Made by a program: the position numbers and the translations under genes
Assembly (NCBI GenBank): GCA_018830285.1
Contig: JAHJSB010000015.1
Span: 1-64,000 of the forward strand
DNA length: 64,000 nt
From: Alphaproteobacteria bacterium
Lineage (GTDB): Bacteria > Pseudomonadota > Alphaproteobacteria > Caulobacterales > Hyphomonadaceae
Direction: 5' to 3'
Notes under the pieces: generated by a model
Databases searched by the model: none
What the model saw: only the letters and a program-made list of their open reading frames with translations
Told to the model about the DNA's origin: nothing
Shown here: positions 17,560-25,707 of the stretch, piece after piece
How the letters are laid out: each line of letters opens with the position of its first letter
Numbering within the stretch: the first letter of the stretch is position 1

Positions 17560-18819
17560 ATGGGCAAACTTACCAAACGAAGTGTTGATAGCATGGCGAT
17601 CCCCCTCGAAGGGCAAACATTCCTGTGGGACGACGAATTGCGCGGCTTTGGCATTCGTGCGATCCCGTCGGGCCTGAAGGCGTTCGTACTTCAATACCGA
17701 AACGAGGAGGGACGCAGCCGCAGGATCGTGCTTGGGCGACATGGCGTCCTCACGGTTGAGCAGGCTCGCAAGCAGGCGATCATGAAACTGGGGGCAGTGG
17801 CTGGCGGCGCAGACCCGGCGGAAGAGCGCGCCCAATCCCGCGCCGCAATTACCATTCGCGAAGTCTGCAACTGGTATCTTGAGAATGCCGACGCCGGTAT
17901 CATTCTTGGACGCAAGCATCGACCGATCAAGGCCTCAACCCTCGCTATGGACCGCAGCCGGATCAAGACCCACATCGTACCGCTGATCGGGACGCGCCAG
18001 GTTCGCGCCCTGCGCATCGCGGACATCGAGAGAATGCAAACGGACATCGTGGCAGGCAAGACAGCCAAGCCACGCAAGGACGGAACTCGCGGAGGCAAAG
18101 CTGCAGGCGGCCCCGGTGTTGCCGGTCGCGCCGTCTCCACCTTGCAAAGCCTTCTCTCCCACGCGCTCCGCTATGACATCGTCGAGAACAACCCCGCCGC
18201 TGGCGTCCGCAAGATTGCAGGCAAACCGCGTACCCGACGGTTGACCGCCGCCGAGATTCGAGCACTTGGAGAGGCTATCGAAATAGCCGAGCGGAACGAG
18301 GAGAACCCAACCGGCATTGCAGCCGTGCGCGCACTGCTGCTGACCGGATACCGGATCTCCGAGGTGATCGGGATGGAACGCTCCTGGCTCCACGCCGATC
18401 GCGGCTATGTCCACTTTCCTGATACCAAAACCGACGGTCAGGTCCGTCCAATTGGACAGGTCGCAGTCCAACTTCTCAAGTCCCTGCCCGAGAAACGAGG
18501 GCTTCCACTGTTCTTCCCATCGGACTTCGTGGACCGGCCCTATTCCGGTGTACCTGAAACGCTTCGCGCACTGTGCGCGATCGCCGGGATAATGGGCGTG
18601 ACGCCGCACGTCCTGCGGCATACGTTCGGCAGTGTCGCGGGCGACATGGGTTTCTCCGAATTGACCATCAAGGCGCTGCTCGGCCATGGGGCCAGAGGTT
18701 CTACTCAAAATTACGTCCACCTCGATGAGGCGATGCGCCTGGCTGTGGAGCGCGTTTCCTCGAAGATCGATCAATTGCTCAGACGCGAAACCGCCGTCAT
18801 CATGGACTGGGCAGCGTGA
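17560..18819 (+). CDS. int: Tyrosine integrase (DUF4102 type), ICE-B
   Basis: This 419-residue P4-like integrase has a DUF4102 arm-binding N-terminus (FLWDDELRGFGIRAIPSG), a core-binding domain at ~90-190 and a catalytic domain with Arg in TGYRISEVIGMERS, HVLRHTFGSVAGDM, LLGHGARGST and nucleophile Tyr in TQNYVHLDEAM. All catalytic residues are present and the length is standard, so it looks active. It sits 200 bp from the tRNA-Gly fragment and reads into ICE-B. Confidence 0.93.
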   Translation: MGKLTKRSVDSMAIPLEGQTFLWDDELRGFGIRAIPSGLKAFVLQYRNEEGRSRRIVLGRHGVLTVEQARKQAIMKLGAVAGGADPAEERAQSRAAITIREVCNWYLENADAGIILGRKHRPIKASTLAMDRSRIKTHIVPLIGTRQVRALRIADIERMQTDIVAGKTAKPRKDGTRGGKAAGGPGVAGRAVSTLQSLLSHALRYDIVENNPAAGVRKIAGKPRTRRLTAAEIRALGEAIEIAERNEENPTGIAAVRALLLTGYRISEVIGMERSWLHADRGYVHFPDTKTDGQVRPIGQVAVQLLKSLPEKRGLPLFFPSDFVDRPYSGVPETLRALCAIAGIMGVTPHVLRHTFGSVAGDMGFSELTIKALLGHGARGSTQNYVHLDEAMRLAVERVSSKIDQLLRRETAVIMDWAA

Positions 18820-18944
18820 GATTGCGTCAATTTCGGACTTCTCCCGCCCGAACCCCGTTCGCAAAGCCGGAATTCCAACTGCTATCGTCATCTTGCTCGC
18901 TCTCAAGTCATATCTCAAGCGGCTTGCATTTTCTCATAATCAGT

Positions 18945-18983
18945 CATATATGAGTTATAAGTGAATTTTATTAGCCATATATG
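18945..18983. promoter_or_regulatory. Two CATATATG boxes upstream of the hipB-like gene
   Basis: The palindromic octamer CATATATG occurs at 18945-18952 and 18976-18983, with start-to-start spacing of 31 bp (about three helical turns), in an AT-rich stretch. HipB-type antitoxins bind paired palindromes in their own promoters, so these are candidate operators; the assignment is inference. Confidence 0.45.
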
Positions 18984-18992
18984 GAAAGTATT

Positions 18993-19370
18993 ATGAGTTC
19001 TCCTAAGGCCGGAAAGGCGCTGGCAAGGCTCGGCCAGGACATCCGTAACGCACGACTGCGGCGTGGTATCGCCGTCTCGGATCTGGCGATCCGCGCAGGC
19101 ACCTCGCCAAGCTCTGTCTCGCGACTGGAAAAAGGCGACCCTGGCGTTGGCATGGGCACATTGGCCGACATTCTTGTTGTGCTGGGTCTAGCCGATCGGC
19201 TCGCGGATCTCATCGATATTCGCAAGGATGACCTTGGCTTGGCTCTGGCAGCTGAACAGCTTCCACGGCGCGGTCGATCTTCGGCGGCAACCCTGCGCAG
19301 GCAGTCAGGCAAACCCAGCCAGAATGAGCAGGTCGCAAACACAGTCGATCATGACGGCGTAAGTTTCTGA
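18993..19370 (+). CDS. hipB: HipB-like XRE-family antitoxin
   Basis: This 125-residue cytoplasmic DNA-binding protein has an N-terminal helix-turn-helix (LGQDIRNARLRRGIAVSDLA, then TSPSSVSRLEKGD) typical of XRE/HipB antitoxins. The C-terminal ~50 residues are polar and probably flexible. GGAAAG precedes the ATG at 18993, which is why this start is chosen over 18981, which lies inside an operator box. The stop overlaps the hipA start, so the two are co-translated. Its partner is truncated, so it may now act only as a repressor. Confidence 0.85.
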   Translation: MSSPKAGKALARLGQDIRNARLRRGIAVSDLAIRAGTSPSSVSRLEKGDPGVGMGTLADILVVLGLADRLADLIDIRKDDLGLALAAEQLPRRGRSSAATLRRQSGKPSQNEQVANTVDHDGVSF

Positions 19371-20377
19371 TGGCTGAATTTCATTCCCAGGTCGCAATTG
19401 GAGAGACGCTGGCACCGGTTGGACAGCTTCGCTTCACGCAAGCTGGTCCGCGACAATTCTCGACCTTTACCTATCATGCCGCCTGGATCGAAGATCCGCG
19501 CGCTTTTGCCATTCAACCCGCCCATCCGCTCGCAAGCGGACCATATCATACGTCCGGACAGCGTGATGCCCTTGCCGGTGTCTTCGCCGACGCAGCGCCG
19601 GACAGCTGGGGCCGGTGCCTACTCGAACGGGCCTATGGCAGCGGCCTCTCCGAATTCGAATATCTGACCTTGTCGGACGATCACTGCCGACAGGGCGCGC
19701 TGCGATTTCTCGACAGCAGCGGCAATATCATTCGAGGTAATGCTCCCGATTCTGTGCCCCGTATCGTTGATCTTGCGACAATTACTGCCATTGCCCGGGC
19801 CTATGAACAGGGGGGCGACATCAGTGCCGAGCAGTTGCAGGCATTAGCAGGAGCGGGCGGTTCTGGCGGTGCCCGCCCCAAGGCCAATGTGCGGGATGGC
19901 GACACGCTATGGCTTGCCAAATTTACATCCGTCCTTGACCAGCAGCCAATCGAGCGTGTCGAGGTTGCCACCCTGCGTCTGGCCAAAGACTGCGGCATCC
20001 GCACACCAGAAGTCCAGCTCGCATTGGCCGAAACGGCATTTCCAGTGGCACTTATCAAACGGTTCGACCGGCGGGGCACTGCGCGTATCCCGTATATTTC
20101 GGCACGCACTGCGCTTGGCAAGACGGGAACCGAGCTTGGCTCCTATACCGAGATTGTCGATTTCATGCGGGCCTATCTGCACATCGAGCAGGACGCAGCC
20201 CGGCTCGAGCTTTCTGCTTTCCTTGAGGAAGGCATCGCCATCGACAAAATTCTCAACGCGGTGGCCGGAAGTCTTGAGCATGAAACCGACAGAAAGCCGC
20301 ACAGCCTCGTCGGCATCGACCAAATACACCGGATACTCAGTCATCGCCTGCTCCTCACTTTGCTAATGGTATCGTGA
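19370..20377 (+). pseudogene. hipA: HipA-like kinase, C-terminally truncated
   Basis: The first ~268 codons match HipA-family serine/threonine kinases: HPLASGPYHTSGQ, FADAAPDSWGRCLLERAYG, then GAGGSGGARPKANV (the Gly-rich loop) and LIKRFDRRG. Normal HipA proteins have about 400-440 residues, with the catalytic NxDxHxxN-type motif near the C-terminus. Here the match stops near base 20176, and the last ~67 codons are the antisense of a response-regulator gene. The catalytic Asp residues are missing, so kinase activity is unlikely. Confidence 0.8.
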
Positions 20378-20413
20378 AATGAAATGCCGTGCCCCCAAGA
20401 CGCGATTGGTCAC
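20176..20413 (-). pseudogene. Fragment of a FixLJ-like two-component system
   Basis: On the minus strand a response-regulator receiver starts at 20344 (MTEYPVYLVDADEAVRLSV, then PGCVLLDVQ) behind a GAGGAG site, and breaks off at ~20176, where hipA sequence begins. Immediately upstream, 20413-20355 encodes GGTAFHFTIPLAK and a stop, the typical last residues of a FixL-type histidine kinase. So a ~240-bp piece holding the kinase tail and the regulator head was joined to hipA in antisense. Confidence 0.75.
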
Positions 20414-20538
20414 GTCATGATCTCGACAAAATTTTCACCGTAGGAATTGTGACGTGACCCCCAACCTTCATCCAGTTGCGATTAGAGTCTCGGCGTTGTT
20501 GTTGCCCAGCTGGGCAGGTGAAGCAAGGGGCTGCGTAG

Positions 20539-20796
20539 CGTACCGCCGCAGCCATTGCCGCGATCATCCTGCTCGCTGTTGCTCACCTCGCACTGGCCGT
20601 CGCCAAGTCCGACCTGATGCGGGCGGCGATCGGCGTCGCCTTTGCCGCTCCCGCAGCCGTCGCGGGCTATCATGCCGTCCACGGCATCGCGGCGGCGACC
20701 ATGCCGTCAAGCACGTGGCAGATCGTCATCTCGCTGCTCGGCGCTGCGATCATCTCTGCGGCATCCTGGACGCAGTGGACCCGTGCCCGCCTTTAG
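20539..20796 (+). pseudogene. C-terminal fragment of a small membrane protein
   Basis: An open frame without a start codon encodes ~85 residues with three hydrophobic stretches: IAAIILLAVAHLALAVAKSD, RAAIGVAFAAPAAVAGY and TWQIVISLLGAAIISAASW. It ends WTRARL and a TAG at 20794. An in-frame TAG at 20536 closes the frame upstream. Codon use is strongly coding-like, so this is the end of a truncated membrane-protein gene. The family was not identified. Confidence 0.55.
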
Positions 20797-21442
20797 CTCC
20801 TTCATCCTCCAAGCCGCGCCCAGCAGGTGCCGGACGCGGCTGGATGGTTAGTAGAGCCGTTCCGCGGCAGGCGCCCTGATCAAGTGGCAGTATCTGCCTC
20901 TTTCGTTTCGGGTAGGGCTGGTCTTGGCGGTTTCCGGGTCGAAGCATGACCAGGAATTCGCAGCCAGTAAGGTACTGGGCCTTGGCTGGCCGAATGCGGG
21001 GAGCTCGATCAAGCCCGCGGCGGCGCATCGCCGTTGCCGACGTCTGGAGATGCGGTGAAGACCTGCAAGCGCACCGCGTCACGACTCCTTCCTCATCGCA
21101 GCTCGGTCTAGAAAGTCCGGGCAGTGCCATGGCTCCTGGTCAAGTGTGACCCGAGCCCGTTGCCGCCTCTTCAATGGCTGTGGTTGGCAGGGGATGGCTT
21201 CGCCGCTTGATCCCTTGCTGCAACGCCGTCTGCGCCGACTTTCTTCCCCTGGGCCTTGCCACCCCATCGCTAACGCGATGGGGACCCCGACGCCGCCCAT
21301 TCCTCGCGAGACAAGAAAGCCGTCTGGCCGCCGTCCTCCACTCTGTTCCGGTCCTGCGGATGCAGCGGGCGCAAGCCCCTGCCTTCAACCAGCCATCGAG
21401 GCCGCGATGGGCGCGGGTTCGACCAACTTGAAGGAAAGCATC
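20797..21442. other. Non-coding region upstream of DUF736, with a 9-bp hairpin
   Basis: No gene is supported in these 646 bases. A perfect hairpin (CCCCATCGC, loop TAAC, GCGATGGGG) lies at 21262-21283, without a following T-run. As the only long non-coding stretch in front of the ICE-B core genes, it is a reasonable place for the core promoter or a transfer-related site. No nic-like site could be assigned. Confidence 0.45.
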
Positions 21443-21763
21443 ATGGCCAATATCGGAACTTTCACCAAGACCGGCAACGAATACAAGGGCGAGATCGTCA
21501 CCATGTCGGTGCAGCAGAAAAACGTCCGCATCGTTCCCGAAGACAGCGACAACGAGAACGCACCGTCACACCGGGTCTTTGTCGGCCGCGCGGAAATCGG
21601 GGCCGCCTGGACCAAGCGCTCGAACGAAGGCCGCGACTATCTCTCGGTCAAGCTCGACGATCCCAGCTTCACCGCCCCGATCTTCGCCAACCTCTTCGAC
21701 GACGAAGACGGCAAGTCCTACAACCTGATCTGGTCGCGCGCGCGCCGCACCAACGGCGACTGA
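21443..21763 (+). CDS. DUF736 family protein (first copy)
   Basis: This 106-residue protein is a small soluble DUF736 protein, near-universal in Tn4371-like elements and alphaproteobacterial plasmids. The pattern is MANIGTFTKTGNEYKGEI, then HRVFVGRAEIGAAW, YLSVKLDDPSF, IFANLF and YNLIWSRARR. The fold is probably a beta-rich domain; function is unknown. The ATG at 21443 follows AAGGAAAG. A strong hairpin follows the gene. A second, divergent copy is at 24434. Confidence 0.92.
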   Translation: MANIGTFTKTGNEYKGEIVTMSVQQKNVRIVPEDSDNENAPSHRVFVGRAEIGAAWTKRSNEGRDYLSVKLDDPSFTAPIFANLFDDEDGKSYNLIWSRARRTNGD

Positions 21764-21774
21764 CCGCCAAGCCC

Positions 21775-21802
21775 GCCCCGCCCGGCACCTGCCGGGCGGG
21801 GC
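21775..21802 (+). terminator. Strong GC hairpin after DUF736
   Basis: The arms GCCCCGCCCGGCA and TGCCGGGCGGGGC (13 bp, perfect, loop CC) lie 12 bases after the DUF736 stop. No T-run follows, so it may be a processing or partial termination structure instead of a simple intrinsic terminator. Confidence 0.6.
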
Positions 21803-21982
21803 ATTGGCGTGTTCATGCCTTGCCGGCGGCGTAGACCGAACTGCCTGGGTGGCCAGTCGTCCGTGGGGTGACAAAGTCTTGGCACGCATTCTGTCACTCC
21901 CCCAGACCACTCGTGCCACGCCAAAGCCCGCGAACCCCAGCGGTAGCCCGCTGCCGCTACCACTCTTCGCCGGAGCCTTGCC

Positions 21983-22255
21983 ATGGATGCCAGACCCACC
22001 CCTGTGACCGCCCGTTTCTTGCGGACGCCCGATGCTGCCGTGCATCTTGGCCTGTCCGCCCGAACACTCGAAAAGCATCGCTGCTATGGCACCGGCCCCG
22101 TCTATCGCAAGCTTGGCGGGCGGATCGTCTATGCGATTACTGACCTCGACGCCTGGGCCGAACTTGGCCTGCGGCGGTCGACCAGCGATCCGGGCAAGGG
22201 TATCGTCCATCCCGCACGGCGGATCGACGGATACACCCCGCCAGTGCGGCGCTGA
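21983..22255 (+). CDS. AlpA/MerR-like helix-turn-helix protein
   Basis: This 90-residue protein has a helix-turn-helix of the AlpA or excisionase type: RFLRTPDAAVHLGLSARTL, EKHRCYGTGPVYRKLGG and IVYAITDLDAWAE. It is found directly upstream of repA in this ICE family, and 8 bp separate the two here. It may regulate repA or act as a recombination directionality factor. The C-terminal ~25 residues are basic and flexible. Confidence 0.8.
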   Translation: MDARPTPVTARFLRTPDAAVHLGLSARTLEKHRCYGTGPVYRKLGGRIVYAITDLDAWAELGLRRSTSDPGKGIVHPARRIDGYTPPVRR

Positions 22256-22263
22256 GCTGGCTG

Positions 22264-23169
22264 ATGCCGCGCGCTTCCACCTTTCCGGTCCATGGCCATC
22301 AGCTTGAGCTGTTTGTGAGCGGCGGCGGTGATATCGCCGCCCGCGACGCGCAGGACCTGATGGCCTGGCCCTTCTTCAGTCTGGCAAAGTCGAAGCGGGT
22401 CCGGCCGATTGATTTCCGGATGGGCGGCGTCTCTATTTTGGTCGAGGCGACTGCCGAACACGGGATGGCGACCATCTGGGACGCTGACGTCCTCATCTGG
22501 GTCGCGAGCCAGATCGTCGAAGCCCGCGATGCGGGACGCCCGACCTCCCGATTGATCGCGGCCACCCCGCATGAAATCCTCGCCTTCACCCGGCGCGGAA
22601 CTGGCAAAGCGAGCTACGAGCGGTTGAAGGCTGGGCTCGACCGCCTGCAATCGACCACGATTGCGACCTCGATCCGCCAGCGTCCATCGCCAAACGGACT
22701 GCGGCGGCGGCACCGCTTTTCGTGGATCAACGAATGGAAGGAACGCGTCGATGGCGCGGGCCGCGCAAACGGCATCGATATGATCATTCCCGATTGGTTT
22801 TACGAAGGCGTGATCGATCAGGCGCTCGTCCTCACCATTGATCCAGCCTATTTTGCGCTGACGGGCGGACTTGAACGCTGGCTCTACCGCCTTGTGCGCA
22901 AGCACGGCGGCAAACAAAAGGGCGGCTGGAGCTTTGATTTCCAGCACCTCCACATGAAGTCTGGCGCGCTCTCTCCGCACAAGCGCTTCGCCTTCGAGCT
23001 GCGCGACATCGTCCGGCGTCAGGCGTTGCCTGGATACACACTCGCCATCGAACATGCGCTTGGCCGCGAGCGGCTGAGCTTCGTCGCGACGCCCATCGAT
23101 CCGTTCGCCTCCGCCATGCGCCGCGTCGGCCTCAGCACGACCGGATTGGGGGCTGGGGATAAGTCATGA
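22264..23169 (+). CDS. repA: Replication initiator RepA
   Basis: This 301-residue protein is a plasmid/ICE replication initiator A. It includes LMAWPFFSLAKSKRVRPIDF, IWDADVLIWVASQI, TPHEILAFTRRGTGKASYER, ERWLYRLVRKHGG and SFDFQHLHMKSGAL, which fit the paired winged-helix layout of such initiators. It would open an origin in the excised circle, allowing limited plasmid-like replication. Three iterons follow immediately. The parA gene that often follows repA in relatives is absent. Confidence 0.88.
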   Translation: MPRASTFPVHGHQLELFVSGGGDIAARDAQDLMAWPFFSLAKSKRVRPIDFRMGGVSILVEATAEHGMATIWDADVLIWVASQIVEARDAGRPTSRLIAATPHEILAFTRRGTGKASYERLKAGLDRLQSTTIATSIRQRPSPNGLRRRHRFSWINEWKERVDGAGRANGIDMIIPDWFYEGVIDQALVLTIDPAYFALTGGLERWLYRLVRKHGGKQKGGWSFDFQHLHMKSGALSPHKRFAFELRDIVRRQALPGYTLAIEHALGRERLSFVATPIDPFASAMRRVGLSTTGLGAGDKS

Positions 23170-23176
23170 TTGGGCA

Positions 23177-23239
23177 CGGACTATCAGGAACCGCCAGACT
23201 CGGACGATCAGGAACCCATAGTTCGGACTATCGGGAACC
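23177..23239 (+). repeat. Three iterons after repA, candidate origin (oriV)
   Basis: A 16-bp sequence CGGACTATCAGGAACC (consensus) occurs at 23177-23192, 23201-23216 (one change) and 23224-23239 (one change), with starts 24 and 23 bp apart. Direct repeats about two helical turns apart next to an initiator gene are the mark of iteron-type origins. Binding by RepA is inference. Confidence 0.75.
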
Positions 23240-23298
23240 GAAATGGCCCTCAAACCCGCAGAAATGCTTGCCATTTTGCACCCTTAACATAGCTAACA

Positions 23299-23317
23299 AA
23301 GAATCCTTCGGATTCTT
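23299..23317 (+). terminator. Hairpin between the iterons and DUF2840
   Basis: AAGAATCC and GGATTCTT form an 8-bp stem with a 3-nt loop, flanked on both sides by GCTAAC. It may end repA transcription, or be part of the origin. Confidence 0.5.
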
Positions 23318-23855
23318 GCTAACGGAACCGCGCCTGTGGACAGATGGCGAAGCGCCGCAGCGCAGGCCTGCCGAGACGAGGGTAAGCGATGGACCGCAGC
23401 TGACTCACGTCACGCTGTTCTGGCGCGAGGGTGAACGCGAAGACTGGCTCAAGTTCGGTAAACCAGTAGCGGCCCAGATTGTCAGCCGCAGCCAGCGCAT
23501 CGAAAGCTACGCGGCGGGCCAAGTGTTCGGATTGGTGCGCTGGGCTTCCAATGAGTACGGCACCATCCGCTCGACGCTCGACATTGTTCGTGCCGTCGAT
23601 GGACACGAACGTTGGACACCCGTGTCGCAGGTTGATCCGGGCGGAGATGTCCTGCTCAGCGTTCACGGCTGGCCGAAAGTCGCGCAGGTCTTCCGCCTGA
23701 TCGATGGAATCGAGGCGTCAGGCATCGACCCGTGCGACGTTGCGCCCGATCATTGGCGCCACATCCACAACCGGATGGCCGGTCGAGAAGCACCGCGCGA
23801 TTACAGCCGCGCGCGCCATCGCGCATGGCTTCAGCGCAAGGCGCTGTTGCCATGA
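23316..23855 (+). CDS. DUF2840 family protein
   Basis: The conserved domain starts near 23400 (LTHVTLFWREGEREDWLKFG) and runs to the stop: AAGQVFGLVRWASNEYGTI, VSVH/LSVHGWPKVAQVF-type segment, DPCDVAPDHWRHIHNR and ARHRAWLQRKALLP. This is the DUF2840 pattern, always just before traF in Tn4371-like ICEs; function is unknown. The start is unclear: no in-frame ATG lies near the domain, the frame is open up to 23166, and TTG at 23316 is the nearest usable codon. The stop overlaps the traF start. Confidence 0.8.
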   Translation: MLTEPRLWTDGEAPQRRPAETRVSDGPQLTHVTLFWREGEREDWLKFGKPVAAQIVSRSQRIESYAAGQVFGLVRWASNEYGTIRSTLDIVRAVDGHERWTPVSQVDPGGDVLLSVHGWPKVAQVFRLIDGIEASGIDPCDVAPDHWRHIHNRMAGREAPRDYSRARHRAWLQRKALLP

Positions 23856-24430
23856 CCCGGCGCAGCTTTATCCTGGCAGGCGCGGTAGCAGCTGCCACAC
23901 TCGCGACGCTGACCGTGCCGGTCTCGCGCTACGCAGTGTGGAACGTAACCGCGTCCGTGCCGACCGGGCTCTACGCAATCCGGGGCAAAGCGAGTCTGCA
24001 CGTCGGCGAGCGTATCGCCGTCGAACCGCCGCCAGAGCTTCGCCGCTTGCTCGCCGAGCGTCACTATCTTCCGACCGGTGTGCCGCTGCTCAAACGTATC
24101 GCCGCCGTCAGCGGCCAGCGCGTCTGCCGCCTCCAGCACGGTGTGACCATCGACGGTGCCTTTGCAGGTGTAGCGCGAGCACGTGACCGTCTGGGCCGTC
24201 CGCTCCCCGCTTGGTCTGGCTGCCAGACGCTCCGCGCTGGCGAGCTGTTCGTGATGAACCCGGCAGCACCCGGTAGCTTCGACGGACGCTATTTCGGCGT
24301 GCTGCACATGGCCGATGTGATCGGCCACGCGACACCGGTCTGGACCGATGAAGCGGGGAATGGCGACCATAAATGGTTCGCCGATCCCCGCGCTTCCGAG
24401 GCTTCCCCAACCACAACCCAAGGAGACTGA
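23852..24430 (+). CDS. traF: TraF, S26-family peptidase
   Basis: This 192-residue membrane-anchored serine protease matures the conjugative pilin in RP4-like systems. There is one N-terminal membrane segment (FILAGAVAAATLATLTVPV), then the catalytic Ser in ASVPTGLYAI and the Lys in LLKRIAAVSGQ, followed by the S26 end block (GELFVMNPAAPGSFDGRYFG). It overlaps DUF2840 by 4 nt. The likely substrate is TrbC at 46017. Element A has no traF, so one peptidase might serve both pilins. Confidence 0.9.
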   Translation: MTRRSFILAGAVAAATLATLTVPVSRYAVWNVTASVPTGLYAIRGKASLHVGERIAVEPPPELRRLLAERHYLPTGVPLLKRIAAVSGQRVCRLQHGVTIDGAFAGVARARDRLGRPLPAWSGCQTLRAGELFVMNPAAPGSFDGRYFGVLHMADVIGHATPVWTDEAGNGDHKWFADPRASEASPTTTQGD

Positions 24431-24433
24431 CCC

Positions 24434-24763
24434 ATGCGTATTGGAACATTCATTGCCGCCGATGGCGGCTTTGCCGGGCATCTGCACACGCTGACGCTCG
24501 ACATCGATCTTGTCCTCTTGTCCGCAGACCCGTCGGACAGCGAGAACGCCCCAGACTTCCGCGTGATTGCCGGTGAAGGCGACGAGGCGCGCGAAGTCGG
24601 CGCGGGCTGGAAGCATGTCGGCGAGAAGGCCGGTGACTATGTCAGCGTCCAGATCGACGATCCTTCGTTCGTCCAGCCGCTGCGCGCCAATCTGTTCAAG
24701 GGCGATGACAATGGACACGTTCTGGTCTGGTCGCGCGCATCGCGGCGTGAAAAGGCGGGCTGA
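24434..24763 (+). CDS. DUF736 family protein (second copy)
   Basis: This 109-residue DUF736 protein includes MRIGTFIAADGGFAGHLHTL, DFRVIAGEGDEAREVGAGW, YVSVQIDDPSF, LRANLF and LVWSRASRRE. It is clearly diverged from the copy at 21443, so this is not a recent duplication. AAGGAG precedes the ATG, 3 bp after the traF stop. Two DUF736 genes in one ICE is common in the family. Confidence 0.9.
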   Translation: MRIGTFIAADGGFAGHLHTLTLDIDLVLLSADPSDSENAPDFRVIAGEGDEAREVGAGWKHVGEKAGDYVSVQIDDPSFVQPLRANLFKGDDNGHVLVWSRASRREKAG

Positions 24764-24766
24764 GCC

Positions 24767-25468
24767 ATGCCGCTACGCCGCTTGGCCATCGCCGCTTTCG
24801 CCGCAATCGCCCTGTTCGGCGGTGCGCCTGCCGTTGGGCAGAACGCTGCCGAACAGGCGCAGCCACGAACCGTCGACATTGCTTCGCACGTCGCCGAAGC
24901 TTCGCAGCGCTTTGGCTTACCCGAGACCTGGATCTATGCCGTGATGCGCTCCGAAAGTGCGGGCAGGATCGGCGCGGTTTCGTCTGCCGGAGCAATGGGC
25001 CTGATGCAACTGATGCCCGGAACCTGGGCGCGCCAGCGCACCCGGTTCGGGTTGGGCGCTGACCCGTTTAACCCGCGCGACAACATCATTGCAGGCACAT
25101 CCTATCTTCGCGAAATGTATGACAGCTACGGTGCCTCCGGTTTCCTTGCTGCCTACAATGCGGGACCGGGCCGCTACGAGGACTGGCAGAATCGCGGTCG
25201 CCCGCTTCCCGCCGAGACGCGCGCCTATGTCGCCAAGTTCGCGTCGATGCTGCAATCGGACAGCGCGCCGACTATCGTCGCCAGCACATCGCCCATGCAG
25301 CCCGTTCGCACATCGTGGGCAGCAAGCCAGCTGTTTGCCGTGCGCACCGATGCCGCCGAGGCGGTCCCGGGCGCGAACATCGACGAAGTTACGGCGGCTC
25401 CGCCACCTGCTTCGTCCCGTCCGCTCGGCGGCCTCTTCGCACCCGTTTCGGGGAGCCGTCCGCAATGA
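24767..25468 (+). CDS. Lytic transglycosylase, VirB1-like
   Basis: This 233-residue periplasmic enzyme opens peptidoglycan for the secretion channel. A signal peptide (LAIAAFAAIALFGGAPAVG) precedes the SLT domain. The catalytic Glu is in MRSESAGRIGAVSSAGAMGL, followed by LMQLMPGTWARQ, NIIAGTSYLREMYDSYG and AAYNAGPGRYEDW. The tail after ~residue 165 is flexible. It overlaps the next small ORF by 4 nt, placing it in the transfer operon. Confidence 0.92.
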   Translation: MPLRRLAIAAFAAIALFGGAPAVGQNAAEQAQPRTVDIASHVAEASQRFGLPETWIYAVMRSESAGRIGAVSSAGAMGLMQLMPGTWARQRTRFGLGADPFNPRDNIIAGTSYLREMYDSYGASGFLAAYNAGPGRYEDWQNRGRPLPAETRAYVAKFASMLQSDSAPTIVASTSPMQPVRTSWAASQLFAVRTDAAEAVPGANIDEVTAAPPPASSRPLGGLFAPVSGSRPQ

Positions 25469-25707
25469 TCGCGCTTTTGCCCCTCTGGCGCGTCATGGCG
25501 TGGATTGGTGATGGGTGGAGGGATTTAAGGTCAGAAGAGAGGGAGGGAAGATTGCGATGGCAAGATAAAAGCAGCGCCGTCGGTTGGGGTGCAGGTATTT
25601 GTTTTTACATGTCTTTCACAGCCATCTCCGCGCGAACCCTGCTGGCAGACATTGTCGAAATTGGCGCAGTTCTGCCATTTCCAGCGCCGTCGCCGACCTT
25701 CCCATGA
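25465..25707 (+). CDS. Small protein coupled to transglycosylase and relaxase
   Basis: This 80-residue ORF overlaps the upstream stop by 4 nt (ATGA) and the relaxase start by 4 nt (ATGA), which favours real, coupled translation. It begins with a hydrophobic stretch (MIALLPLWRVMAWIGDGW), has a basic middle, and a second hydrophobic part (GAGICFYMSFTAISARTLLA). The family is unrecognised; it could be a short membrane protein. The same DNA might alternatively hold the transfer origin. Confidence 0.45.
   Translation: MIALLPLWRVMAWIGDGWRDLRSEEREGRLRWQDKSSAVGWGAGICFYMSFTAISARTLLADIVEIGAVLPFPAPSPTFP

Noticed and set aside
21100-21130. RNase P RNA-like motif (GAAAGTCCGGGC)
   Set aside because: The short match lacks the rest of the P4 partner strand and the flanking conserved regions; treated as chance.
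22129-23055. 308-codon minus-strand frame
   Set aside because: Antisense of repA; shadow frame.
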